From NCBI RefSeq assembly GCF_001557325.1, contig NZ_LSJS01000271.1, positions 1-5,408 on the forward strand: a stretch of 5,408 nt of DNA, given 5' to 3'. Of the stretch, positions 1 through 5,408 are shown piece by piece. The notes under the pieces are model-generated. The model was not told the origin of the DNA and did not search any database. It saw nothing but the letters and a program-made list of their open reading frames with translations. Origin of the DNA: Erythrobacter donghaensis. Lineage in GTDB: Bacteria; Pseudomonadota; Alphaproteobacteria; Sphingomonadales; Sphingomonadaceae. A program made the translations under genes and the position numbers. Each line of letters starts with the position of its first letter. Position 1 is the stretch's first letter.

Positions 1-497
1 GGGCGGCTGTGCTGTTCGCGCCTCCGGCCCTCGCCCTTCCCGCCATGCTGCTCGGTTGGCAATTGCTGCTCCTCGCCCTCATTGATGCCCGCAACTTGTG
101 GCTCCCACGCCCGCTGACCGCGCTGCTCGCCGCCAGCGGCGGCGCTCTTGCGGCGTGGCGCGGCTGGCAGGAGGCGAGCCTTGCGCCGCTCGCCGCGGCC
201 GCGGCGGGCGGCGCGCTCGGCTTCGTCTTGCTGTGGGCTGTCGCGCGCGGATACCGGCTGCTGCGCGGGCGCGAAGGCATGGGGGGAGGCGATCCTCCGC
301 TGCTCGGCGCGATCGGCCTGTGGGTCGGGCCGATGGGGGTGATCGGCACGGTGATCGGCGCGAGCCTCCTCGGCCTTGCCGCCGCGCTCGTGATGCTGCT
401 CGCACGCAGGCCCGTCGCCGCCGACACCGCGTTGCCGCTCGGCACGCTGATGGCGGTGGCGGGTTTCGCGATCTTTCTTGTGGCGGGGCCCGGATAG
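1..497 (+). CDS. gspO: Prepilin peptidase (type IV leader peptidase, T2SS GspO), 5'-partial
   Basis: Inner-membrane aspartic protease that removes the short leader from T2SS pseudopilins, such as the GspK encoded further right. The visible part is a multi-pass membrane protein with the two family aspartates. The first is in LLALIDARNLWLP (Asp codon at 84-86), after the first visible membrane helix. The second is in GREGMGGGDPPLL (Asp codon at 291-293), the GxGD-type motif. Further hydrophobic segments follow to the TAG at 495-497. The gene is almost certainly cut by the window edge. The frame is open to base 3 and reads Ala-Ala-Val across the GTG at 9, as expected inside a helix. At ~162 residues it also lacks the N-terminal part of full-length enzymes (usually 250-290 residues), including any Cys-rich cytoplasmic methylase domain. 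The GTG at 9 is therefore probably an internal valine. The lysine often found after the GxGD aspartate is proline here. A PilD/CpaA-type peptidase for pili is possible, but the T2SS neighbours favour GspO. Confidence 0.88.
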   Translation, partial: AAVLFAPPALALPAMLLGWQLLLLALIDARNLWLPRPLTALLAASGGALAAWRGWQEASLAPLAAAAAGGALGFVLLWAVARGYRLLRGREGMGGGDPPLLGAIGLWVGPMGVIGTVIGASLLGLAAALVMLLARRPVAADTALPLGTLMAVAGFAIFLVAGPG

Positions 498-569
498 CCG
501 CGCGCGGGCGTTGACGGCGCTGCGCGGAGGGTTCACCTTGGCGACGCCCTTGGGGGGATACTTGAAGCA

Positions 570-1232
570 ATGCCCGATCCCGTGCCCCGCCTGATCCTCG
601 CCGCCGCCGTGCTTGCGGCGCTGCCCGGGCCTGTCGCGGCGCAGGACGCGGGGCTGGCGCGCTATCTTCCCGCCCTTGCCGCCGGGGAGCTGCCCGAAGC
701 AGCCGCGGAATGTCTCGCGCTCGCCATCGCCTACGAGGCCGGGCAGGAACCGCTCGCCGGGCAGGAGGCGGTCGCGCAGGTGATCCTCAACCGCGTGCGA
801 CATCCCGCCTATCCGGGAAGCGTGTGCGGGGTCGTGTGGCAAGGCTCCGAGCGGCGCAGCGGCTGCCAGTTCACCTTCACCTGCGACGGTTCGCTGCACC
901 GCCCGCGCAGCCCCGCGCAGATGGCCGCCGCGCGCGCGGTCGCGGTGCGGGTGCTGGCGGGCGAGAGCATCGATCACGTGCGCGGCGCGACGCATTACCA
1001 TGCCGACTACGTCTCGCCCTACTGGGCGCCCAGCCTTGCAAGGGTGCGCCAGATCGCGACTCACATCTTCTACCGCGCGCCCGGAGCCCGGCCCGGCGGC
1101 GAGGGCGCGCCGGTGAGGATCGCGCTGGCTGCACCTGCGCGGGCGGACGCCGTGCCCTCCACTCCGCAAACCGACCCGGCAATCCGCAATGGCGCATTCG
1201 CGCCCTGGGGCCTCAGCCTCGCGCCGAAATAG
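570..1232 (+). CDS. SleB-family cell wall hydrolase (Hydrolase_2 domain), exported
   Basis: Predicted exported peptidoglycan hydrolase of 220 residues. Residues 1-24 look like a Sec signal peptide: one Arg, a hydrophobic stretch LILAAAVLAALPGPVAA, and cleavage near AA|QD. The SleB/Hydrolase_2 domain covers about 45-170. It has AIAYEAGQEPLAGQEAVAQV (53-72, Glu56 being the likely catalytic acid by comparison with the family), then ILNRV (72-76), the C-rich block CQFTFTCDG (99-107), ATHYHADYVSPYW (140-152) and IATHIFYR (162-169). Cys48, 86, 99 and 105 could form disulfides in the periplasm. Residues 170-220 are an Ala/Pro-rich tail with no recognised domain. In Bacillus, SleB is a spore-cortex lytic transglycosylase. 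The role of the proteobacterial relatives is less defined and is probably general wall remodelling. The ATG at 570 is preferred because it keeps the signal peptide. Its only upstream purine run, GGGGGG at 552-557, sits 12 bases away, so initiation may be weak. The gene follows gspO by 72 bp and may be co-transcribed. Wall opening for T2SS assembly is an inference only. Confidence 0.9.
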   Translation: MPDPVPRLILAAAVLAALPGPVAAQDAGLARYLPALAAGELPEAAAECLALAIAYEAGQEPLAGQEAVAQVILNRVRHPAYPGSVCGVVWQGSERRSGCQFTFTCDGSLHRPRSPAQMAAARAVAVRVLAGESIDHVRGATHYHADYVSPYWAPSLARVRQIATHIFYRAPGARPGGEGAPVRIALAAPARADAVPSTPQTDPAIRNGAFAPWGLSLAPK

Positions 1233-1238
1233 GGCCCG

Positions 1239-2105
1239 CTACTCGCGCGCGCGCACAACATAGGGGCGCTGCGGGTTGCCCGTGAGCTCGATCACGACAT
1301 TGCGCCGCGCCGCCGAACCGCCGCTCCCGCGCGCGGTGACGATCACCCTGAGCGGTCGCCCGCTCACACCGTCATCCACCCGGCCGAGTTCCGCCTCGCC
1401 CAGCCCGCCTTCTGCCACCGCGACCCCGGCAAAGCCGTCCTCCGACACCCGGTCGGCCATCACGCGCCGTGCCAGCGGAGTGGCATTGCCCTGCGCAAAG
1501 CGGCCGCCGACGGGGGTGAAGACGCTGACATAGGGGTCCATTCGCAGCGCAAGCTCGGGGCCGATCGCGGGGATCGCCGCCAGTTCCTGGTTGGTGCGCA
1601 GCGCGCCGTTGCGCGGGCGAATTCCCAGCGCGGCGTAATCCGCCTCCTCGGCCCCGCGCAGCCGCGCCTCGTCATCGCCATCGCGCCAGTCGAGGAAGGC
1701 GTCGCGCGCCTCCTCAAGCTCGGCACCCTTGAGGCCGAACTCGGCGAGCAGCGTCTCGACCTGCCGGTCGTTCAGGCTGTTGAGCGGCACCTTGGCGAGC
1801 TCCTCCTCGATCCGGATCTCGAGTGTCGCCTCGCCGAAAGTCACCGTGCGGGGCGGCCCGCCGGGCCGCCAGCGCCGCGCTGCAGAGGGCTGGGCCAGCC
1901 CCTGCACCGCCAGCGCCACGCCCGCATCCGCCGCCGCGGTCAGCCGCGCCCGGTCAAGTTCCGCTCGCGCCGAGCGGGTAGAGCCGCGGGTCGCCTCGAT
2001 CATCGTCAGCGCCAGCAGCGCGAGCACGGCAAGGCTCGCGACCGCCACCACCAGGGCAAAGCCGTCCTCCCGCCCGCTCCGGTCAGGGTGCGGGCGCGCG
2101 GTCAG
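1239..2105 (-). CDS. gspK: T2SS minor pseudopilin GspK, proposed CTG start
   Basis: Tip subunit of the T2SS pseudopilus, which normally assembles with GspI and GspJ at the inner membrane. Read from the CTG at 2105-2103 it has 288 residues. A short Arg-rich leader ends in ...GREDG|FALVVAVASL, a prepilin peptidase site cleaving between Gly15 and Phe16. A hydrophobic helix follows (about 16-37), with no Glu at mature position 5, as is typical of GspK. Next come KVPLNSLN (105-112) and the GspK helical domain with DWRDGDDEARLRGAE (139-153), RNG (165-167) and TNQELAAIPAIGPEL (171-185). A C-terminal beta-rich part ends at the TAG (1241-1239). The first ATG/GTG/TTG in frame is GTG at 2051, which lies inside the membrane helix and would delete the leader and cleavage site. 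No other such codon occurs upstream before a stop. The CTG overlaps the gspD stop as CTGA, the same geometry as the ATGA between the two previous genes. Family assignment is confident. The start is an inference, and a sequencing error in an ATG is the alternative. Confidence 0.9.
   Translation of the reverse strand: MTARPHPDRSGREDGFALVVAVASLAVLALLALTMIEATRGSTRSARAELDRARLTAAADAGVALAVQGLAQPSAARRWRPGGPPRTVTFGEATLEIRIEEELAKVPLNSLNDRQVETLLAEFGLKGAELEEARDAFLDWRDGDDEARLRGAEEADYAALGIRPRNGALRTNQELAAIPAIGPELALRMDPYVSVFTPVGGRFAQGNATPLARRVMADRVSEDGFAGVAVAEGGLGEAELGRVDDGVSGRPLRVIVTARGSGGSAARRNVVIELTGNPQRPYVVRARE
2102..2105 (-). other. gspD stop / gspK start junction, CTGA overlap
   Basis: The minus strand reads CCC-TGA for the end of gspD. 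In the frame that encodes the GspK leader it reads CTG-ACC-GCG at the same place, so the stop and the proposed start share four bases. No Shine-Dalgarno run is obvious just upstream, so initiation would depend on ribosomes terminating on gspD and restarting. The reading is supported because the frame gives a complete prepilin leader from here. It is not proven, because CTG starts are rare. Confidence 0.55.
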
Positions 2106-4216
2106 GGGATCTGTCCGGTCGAGGAGAAGGGCTCGAGCGAGCGGATCTTCTGGCGCAGCTCCTCGGTGACCGCGCGCGCATCGTCGACCGTGCGGATCAC
2201 GCGCGGCTTCAGCAGGATCACCAGTTCGATCTTGTCGGTCGCCTCGACCTGCCTGCCGAACAGCCCCCCGATGATCGGGATCTGCGACAGGAACGGAATG
2301 CCGGTCTTGTCGCGCGTCTGGACGTTGCGGATCAGGCCGCCCAGCGCCAGCACCTCGCCATCCTGCACCGCCACGGTGGTCGAGACCTTGCGGGTCGAGA
2401 TGGTCGGCGAATCGATTCCCGATGCCGCCGCGCGCGATGACAGCACGTCGCTTACCTCCTGCGAGATGTCGAGCAGCACCAGCCCGCTACCGTTGACGCG
2501 CGGGGTGATCTTGAGGATCACGCCGGTGTCCCGGTATTCGACCGCGTTGATGATCGGGGCGTTGGGATCGATCGTCGCGGTCGAGTTCTGGGTCAGCACC
2601 GGCACCTGGTCGCCGACCTGGAGGGTGGCGGTCTGGTTGTTGATCACCATCAGCTTGGGGGCGGAGACGACATTGACCTTGGTCTTGCCCTCGAGCGCGT
2701 TGAGCACGCCGGTGAGGCTGCCCGCATTGCCGAACAGGAAGGAGAAACCCGGCACATCGCGCACGAGGTTGGTGCCGGTGGTGGAATCGGTCAGGACGAT
2801 GTTCTCGTTGCCCTCGACGAAGTTCCATTGCAGGCCGTAGCGCAAGTCGTCGGTCAGGCTGACCTCGGTGATCGCGGCCTCGATCATCACCTGCATCGGC
2901 GGCACGTCGAGCTTGCGCAGCGCGTCCTCGATCACGGCATACTGGCGCGGAGTGCCGTAGACGAGGATCGCGTTGTTGGTGTCGTCGCTGGTGATCTGCA
3001 CGCCGCCGGGGCCAGCCCCCGAGCCGCCGTCCTCGCGCTCGCCGGTGGTGCCCAGCGCCGCCGCCGCACCGGGCGAGACGACCGCCGGCGGAGCGGTGAC
3101 CGCGCCGTAGCTGAAGCCGTCGCCGAAGCTCTGTTGTGCGGAGGCGCCGCGCGGGGCGGTCTGCGGCGCACCGTCGACCGCGCCCGCATCGGCGAAGGCC
3201 GCCTGCTGCTGCGCCACGCCCGCATCGCTCTCCCCGCCGCCGCGCCCGAAGGCCCGGTTGAGCGTGCGCGCCAGATCGCGCGAGCGCGAATTCTGCACCT
3301 TGTAGACGAACAGCCGCGGCTCGTTGTTCTGGCCTTGCCGGTCGAGGATCTCGATCCAGCGGCTGACATCGTCGAGATATTGCCGCTGGCGGCTGATCGC
3401 GAGGATGCCGTTCAGCTTTTCCATCGCGATGATCCGCACCAGGTCGCGGGTCGGGCTGTCGGGAGCGTTGATCAGCCGCTCGAGCTCGGGAACGATCACG
3501 CGCGCATCGGTCCGCTTGGGCACGATCAGCGCGAAGCTCATGTTGCGCAGCCAGTTGACATCGAACTGGGCGAGCAGGTCGCGCGCGCTCGCCCGCTGTC
3601 CCGACGTACCGCGCAGCAGCAGCACGTTGCGCGAGGGATCGGAGACGGAGACGACATTGGGCAGGATCGGCGCGATCAGCGCGCGCATCTGTTCGGCGTT
3701 GACGAATTGCAGCTCGACCAGCTCGGTGCCGAAGCCGGGGGCTCCGGGCCGGGCAATACCGCCACCTGCGGCCTGGCCTATCCGCTCGATCCGCGCCGAG
3801 CCGCCCTCCAGCACCAGCGCGAAGCCCCCGATCGCGAAGCTGTCCTCGAGGAAGGGGATCAGCGAGGCGCGCGAGATCGGCCGCGCCGTCACGACGGTGA
3901 CGGGGCCGGAAACATCGGGGGCGATGGTGTAGTTCATGCCGAGCAGGTCGCCGAGCACCGCCTCGGCCACCACGCGCACGTCGGCTTCGGGGAAATCGAG
4001 CGCAATGTCCCCGCCGCGCACCCGCACCGGCGGCGGGGCGGGATCGACCGGCGGGCGCTGCTCCCCCTCGACGACGGTGGTATCGACAGTCTGGGCCGCG
4101 CGCGCGGGGTCGTCGGGGACGGTCTGCGCCGCGCCGGAGCCAGACGACGTGGCGGCGAGCAGGATCACGGCGAAGCCGGCCCTCGCGCGGGCGTGCAGGG
4201 AATAGTCGCGCATCAT
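2102..4216 (-). CDS. gspD: T2SS outer-membrane secretin GspD
   Basis: Forms the multimeric outer-membrane channel through which folded T2SS substrates leave the periplasm. The 704 residues are close to the usual 650-750. The order is: signal peptide 1-30 (positively charged start, FAVILLAATSSGSGAA); a Pro-rich linker; N0 domain about 71-145 (IALDFPEADVRVVAEAVL); N1 about 165-220; N2 about 228-292; N3 about 302-437, split by an Ala/Gly/Ser/Gln-rich insertion at about 325-405; and secretin domain about 440-675. Secretin landmarks are VNVVSAPKLMVINNQTATL (514-532), VGDQVPVLT (534-542), ALGGLIRN (624-631) and GIPFLSQIPIIGGLF (639-653), followed by ELVILLKPRVI. The C-terminal tail of about 30 residues is short. 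There is no cysteine near the signal-peptide end, so it is not a lipoprotein, and no pilotin gene is visible here. The ATG at 4216 overlaps the stop of the preceding gene as ATGA, supporting coupled translation. A second in-frame ATG follows at once. Type IV pilus or type III secretins fit less well given the N0-N3 order and the gspM/gspK neighbours. Confidence 0.97.
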   Translation of the reverse strand: MMRDYSLHARARAGFAVILLAATSSGSGAAQTVPDDPARAAQTVDTTVVEGEQRPPVDPAPPPVRVRGGDIALDFPEADVRVVAEAVLGDLLGMNYTIAPDVSGPVTVVTARPISRASLIPFLEDSFAIGGFALVLEGGSARIERIGQAAGGGIARPGAPGFGTELVELQFVNAEQMRALIAPILPNVVSVSDPSRNVLLLRGTSGQRASARDLLAQFDVNWLRNMSFALIVPKRTDARVIVPELERLINAPDSPTRDLVRIIAMEKLNGILAISRQRQYLDDVSRWIEILDRQGQNNEPRLFVYKVQNSRSRDLARTLNRAFGRGGGESDAGVAQQQAAFADAGAVDGAPQTAPRGASAQQSFGDGFSYGAVTAPPAVVSPGAAAALGTTGEREDGGSGAGPGGVQITSDDTNNAILVYGTPRQYAVIEDALRKLDVPPMQVMIEAAITEVSLTDDLRYGLQWNFVEGNENIVLTDSTTGTNLVRDVPGFSFLFGNAGSLTGVLNALEGKTKVNVVSAPKLMVINNQTATLQVGDQVPVLTQNSTATIDPNAPIINAVEYRDTGVILKITPRVNGSGLVLLDISQEVSDVLSSRAAASGIDSPTISTRKVSTTVAVQDGEVLALGGLIRNVQTRDKTGIPFLSQIPIIGGLFGRQVEATDKIELVILLKPRVIRTVDDARAVTEELRQKIRSLEPFSSTGQIP

Positions 4217-4773
4217 TGTTCGTCTGCCTGATTGGGCCTGTACGCGCGCGGATCATAGGATCCGGGCGGCGCATAGCCGGGATAGGAATTGCTGCCGAGT
4301 TGCGCGCCGAGGCCGAGCGTGACGCTTTCCCCTCCGCGGGCGAAGCGCACGCTATCGGTGCCGATGCCGACCAGCCGCCAGCCCTGCCAGGACTGGCCGG
4401 GGCGCAAGGTCACACTCTTGCCGTCGGGGGTCTGGAGGATCAGCCGCGGAGCGCCGCGCACCCGGACAATCCCGGCCGCGCTCGCGCCGCCCAGCGGCCC
4501 GCTGGGCGCGCCCTCGGCGCTGCTCGCGGCAAGCCGGGTCGGCCGAAACAGCGCGCGCGCGGCGAGTGCCGGATCGGCGCTCACCGCGGCAATGGCGACG
4601 CTGGCCGCGCCGCTCCCTGCGGGCGGCACCGCAGGCGGATCGGGGCGCTCTGCGGGCAGCACGAACTGCGCCGCCAGCATCAGCGCCAGCAGCAGCGCCA
4701 GCAGCGCCGCCAGCACCGTGCCTTCGGCGCGCTCAGGCCGGGGAATGCGAAGCGGCGACATCGATGCGGACAT
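4213..4773 (-). CDS. Short GspC/GspN-like T2SS inner-membrane protein (homology-region type)
   Basis: Probable bitopic inner-membrane component that links the T2SS platform to the secretin. The 186 residues have a short cytoplasmic start, one membrane helix at about 19-39 (VLAALLALLLALMLAAQFVL) and an Ala/Pro-rich periplasmic linker. After ALFRPTR (74-80) comes a compact beta-rich domain at about 99-155 with PRLILQTPDGKSVTLRPGQS, WQGWRLVGIG and DSVRFARGGESVTL. This alternation of strands resembles the homology region of GspC, which in other systems binds the secretin N0 domain. There is no PDZ or coiled-coil domain, which canonical GspC of about 270-300 residues usually has. The tail (161-186) is rich in Tyr, Pro and Gly. 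The position between gspM and gspD matches xpsN in Xanthomonas, so GspN is an equally fair name. The gene overlaps gspM by 41 bases. Starts at ATG 4773 or ATG 4761 are both possible and neither has a strong ribosome binding site. The stop TGA overlaps gspD as ATGA. Confidence 0.75.
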   Translation of the reverse strand: MSASMSPLRIPRPERAEGTVLAALLALLLALMLAAQFVLPAERPDPPAVPPAGSGAASVAIAAVSADPALAARALFRPTRLAASSAEGAPSGPLGGASAAGIVRVRGAPRLILQTPDGKSVTLRPGQSWQGWRLVGIGTDSVRFARGGESVTLGLGAQLGSNSYPGYAPPGSYDPRAYRPNQADEQ

Positions 4774-5284
4774 CCAGGTTGCGGGATTGCGAGGCTTGCG
4801 CGGCGGGGTCGGCCCCGGGCGCGGCTATGGTGAGCGCGGTGACGATCATCAGCGGCTCGGCATTCTGGAGCCGTTCGAGCAGCCCGGCGAGCTGCCCCTC
4901 GGGCAGCCGCGCCTCGATGCGCAGCTCGATCCGGCCCTCGCCCGCCTCGACATCCGCGAGCGCGCGCACTTCGCCCCCGCCCGCACCGATCAGCGCCGCG
5001 ATGCGGTCCTTGAGCTGCTCCGAAGCGGCCGCGGGCGTGGGGGCGATGATGTGGAAGCGCGCAGCGTCCGCCTTCTGCGCCTCGGCCTGGCGGCGCAGGC
5101 GGACGACGTTGTCGATCAGCCGCTGGTTGCTCGCCTGCACCAGCGCGAGCCGCTCGCGCTCCGCCGCGCGCGCCTCGAACCCGGCGAGGATCGGGGAGAG
5201 CACCGCCAGCCACGCAATCGCGATCATTGCGACAAGGATCAGGACGGCGATCAGCCGCCGCTCGCGGTCGGACAGACCGGTCAT
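4733..5284 (-). CDS. gspM: T2SS inner-membrane protein GspM (subtype b)
   Basis: Bitopic inner-membrane protein that normally pairs with GspL in the T2SS assembly platform. The 183 residues have a short charged start (MTGLSDRERR), one membrane helix at about 11-33 (LIAVLILVAMIAIAWLAVLS), a charged helical stretch at about 36-75 that could form a coiled coil, and a periplasmic ferredoxin-like domain at about 85-176. That domain includes LLERLQNAEPLMIVTALTIA (135-154), the pattern of the T2SSM_b family, and the last strand NLDVRIDV. The ATG at 5284 is chosen because AGGAGG lies seven bases upstream and because the TM helix then sits at the normal distance from the N-terminus. A GTG at 5380 is in frame, but the extra 32 residues look non-coding. 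The ATG overlaps a TGA in another frame (5283-5281) as ATGA, suggesting that an upstream gene, expected to be gspL, ended there. The 3' end overlaps the next gene by 41 bases. Confidence 0.88.
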   Translation of the reverse strand: MTGLSDRERRLIAVLILVAMIAIAWLAVLSPILAGFEARAAERERLALVQASNQRLIDNVVRLRRQAEAQKADAARFHIIAPTPAAASEQLKDRIAALIGAGGGEVRALADVEAGEGRIELRIEARLPEGQLAGLLERLQNAEPLMIVTALTIAAPGADPAAQASQSRNLDVRIDVAASHSPA

Positions 5285-5291
5285 CGGCTGG

Positions 5292-5297
5292 CCTCCT
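5292..5297 (-). promoter_or_regulatory. Ribosome binding site of gspM
   Basis: The minus strand reads AGGAGG here, followed by seven bases and then the ATG at 5284. This is the only consensus Shine-Dalgarno sequence at a start in this window. It fixes the gspM start over the longer in-frame GTG at 5380. Confidence 0.8.
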
Positions 5298-5340
5298 CTC
5301 GTGCAGGCGCGCCCGCCAGCGTTGCGCTCACATCGAAAGG

Positions 5341-5361
5341 CTGTCCGCCCCCGCCTGTCCG
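5341..5361. repeat. 7-base direct repeat CTGTCCG at 14-base spacing
   Basis: CTGTCCG occurs at 5341-5347 and again at 5355-5361 on the plus strand, separated by CCCCCGC. A run of five C adds a second slippage-prone element. The repeat lies exactly where the reading frame before gspM breaks. A 14-base period is not a multiple of three, so gain or loss of one copy would shift the frame. Confidence 0.7.
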
Positions 5362-5408
5362 TCGTCAGAACATTTGGCACAGGTCGCGGCGTAAATTAGC
5401 GGAGTGCG

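Larger units (their letters stand above)
5281..5408 (-). pseudogene. Possible broken or misread 3' end of gspL
   Basis: This is the stretch between gspM and the right edge. No minus-strand frame is open across it. The frame ending in the TGA at 5283-5281, which overlaps the gspM start as ATGA, reads ...TGGGGQPFDVSATLAGAPAR and then EEASR. It is interrupted upstream by a TGA at 5367-5365. A second frame is open from the window edge (RTPLIYAATCAKCSDDGQ...) but stops at 5330-5328. The two frames join if one 14-base repeat period is removed (see the repeat at 5341-5361). Gene order makes gspL the expected occupant, and a strand-like C-terminus fits GspL loosely. The sequence itself is too short to identify the family. 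Bases 5361-5408 are only about 56 % GC, and rare codons such as CTA, ATT and AAA appear, so a non-coding spacer is a real alternative. No convincing promoter was found in it. Confidence 0.3.

Noticed and set aside
498..569. Promoter for the hydrolase gene: TTGACG at 511-516 or GATACT at 557-562
   Set aside because: TTGACG has no acceptable -10 at 16-18 bases. GATACT matches four of six -10 bases, but its best -35 is 19 bases away and the transcript would be nearly leaderless. The evidence is too weak to annotate.
1075..1110. Perfect 8-base inverted repeat GCGCGCCC / GGGCGCGC with a 20-base loop
   Set aside because: It lies inside the hydrolase coding region, has no T-run after it, and such GC stems arise often in this composition.
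2828..4231. Long plus-strand open frame of 467 codons opposite gspD
   Set aside because: It is the antisense shadow of a high-GC secretin gene. The translation is Arg/Ala/Gly/Asp-rich with no recognisable domain, while the minus strand encodes an unmistakable GspD.
2487..4274. Long minus-strand frame of 595 codons overlapping gspD in a second frame
   Set aside because: The product is almost entirely Arg, Ala, Gly, Pro and Asp, which is the usual out-of-frame reading of GC-rich DNA.
4675..4716. CAGCGC/CAGCAG micro-repeats
   Set aside because: These are the Leu and Ala codons of the transmembrane helix of the GspC/N-like protein, not an independent repeat element.
5285..5380. N-terminal extension of gspM to GTG 5380
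   Set aside because: The extra 32 residues are Arg/Cys-rich and unlike GspM. A consensus ribosome binding site and the membrane-helix position point to ATG 5284.
5374..5397. TTGGCA and TAAATT on the plus strand as a promoter, or TGGCAC as a sigma-54 site
   Set aside because: The spacer is only 12 bases for a sigma-70 promoter, and no TTGC-type -12 element follows TGGCAC at the required distance.

Overview
The window is one end of a type II secretion system (T2SS) locus from a high-GC Gram-negative bacterium. GC is close to 70 % by eye and codons are strongly G/C-ending. The protein styles (subtype-b GspM, a short XpsN-like GspC/GspN next to gspD, a SleB-family hydrolase beside the prepilin peptidase) fit an alphaproteobacterium. 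Sphingomonadales, perhaps an Erythrobacteraceae-type organism, is the best guess. This taxonomy is inferred from protein character, not from a marker gene.

Left part, plus strand: the 3' portion of a prepilin peptidase gene (gspO) runs in from the left edge and ends at 497. After 72 bp comes a complete gene for a secreted SleB-type cell wall hydrolase (570-1232). Only 6 bp further on, this pair meets the end of a minus-strand operon.

Right part, minus strand, read from right to left: gspM (5284-4733), a short GspC/GspN-like inner-membrane gene (4773-4213), gspD for the outer-membrane secretin (4216-2102) and gspK for the pseudopilus tip subunit (2105-1239). The genes overlap by 41, 4 and 4 bases, so translation is almost certainly coupled. 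GspO would cleave the GspK prepilin signal. GspK would cap the pseudopilus. GspM and the GspC/N protein belong to the inner-membrane platform, and the GspC/N homology region contacts the secretin N-terminal domains. GspD is the outer-membrane channel. The ATPase GspE, GspF, the other pseudopilins (G, H, I, J) and an intact GspL are not in the window.

Two points need attention. First, the usual start codons for gspK (ATG, GTG, TTG) would remove its prepilin cleavage site. The reading that keeps it begins at a CTG overlapping the gspD stop as CTGA. Second, the last ~120 bases at the right edge, where the end of gspL is expected, have stops in every minus-strand frame and contain a 7-base direct repeat at 14-base spacing. 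Removing one repeat period restores a continuous frame that ends in an ATGA overlap with gspM. No RNA genes, mobile elements, CRISPR arrays or clear terminators were seen, and no gene-free stretch exceeds about 130 bases. I do not see a new defence or mobile system here. This is a recognisable T2SS operon with some unusual details.
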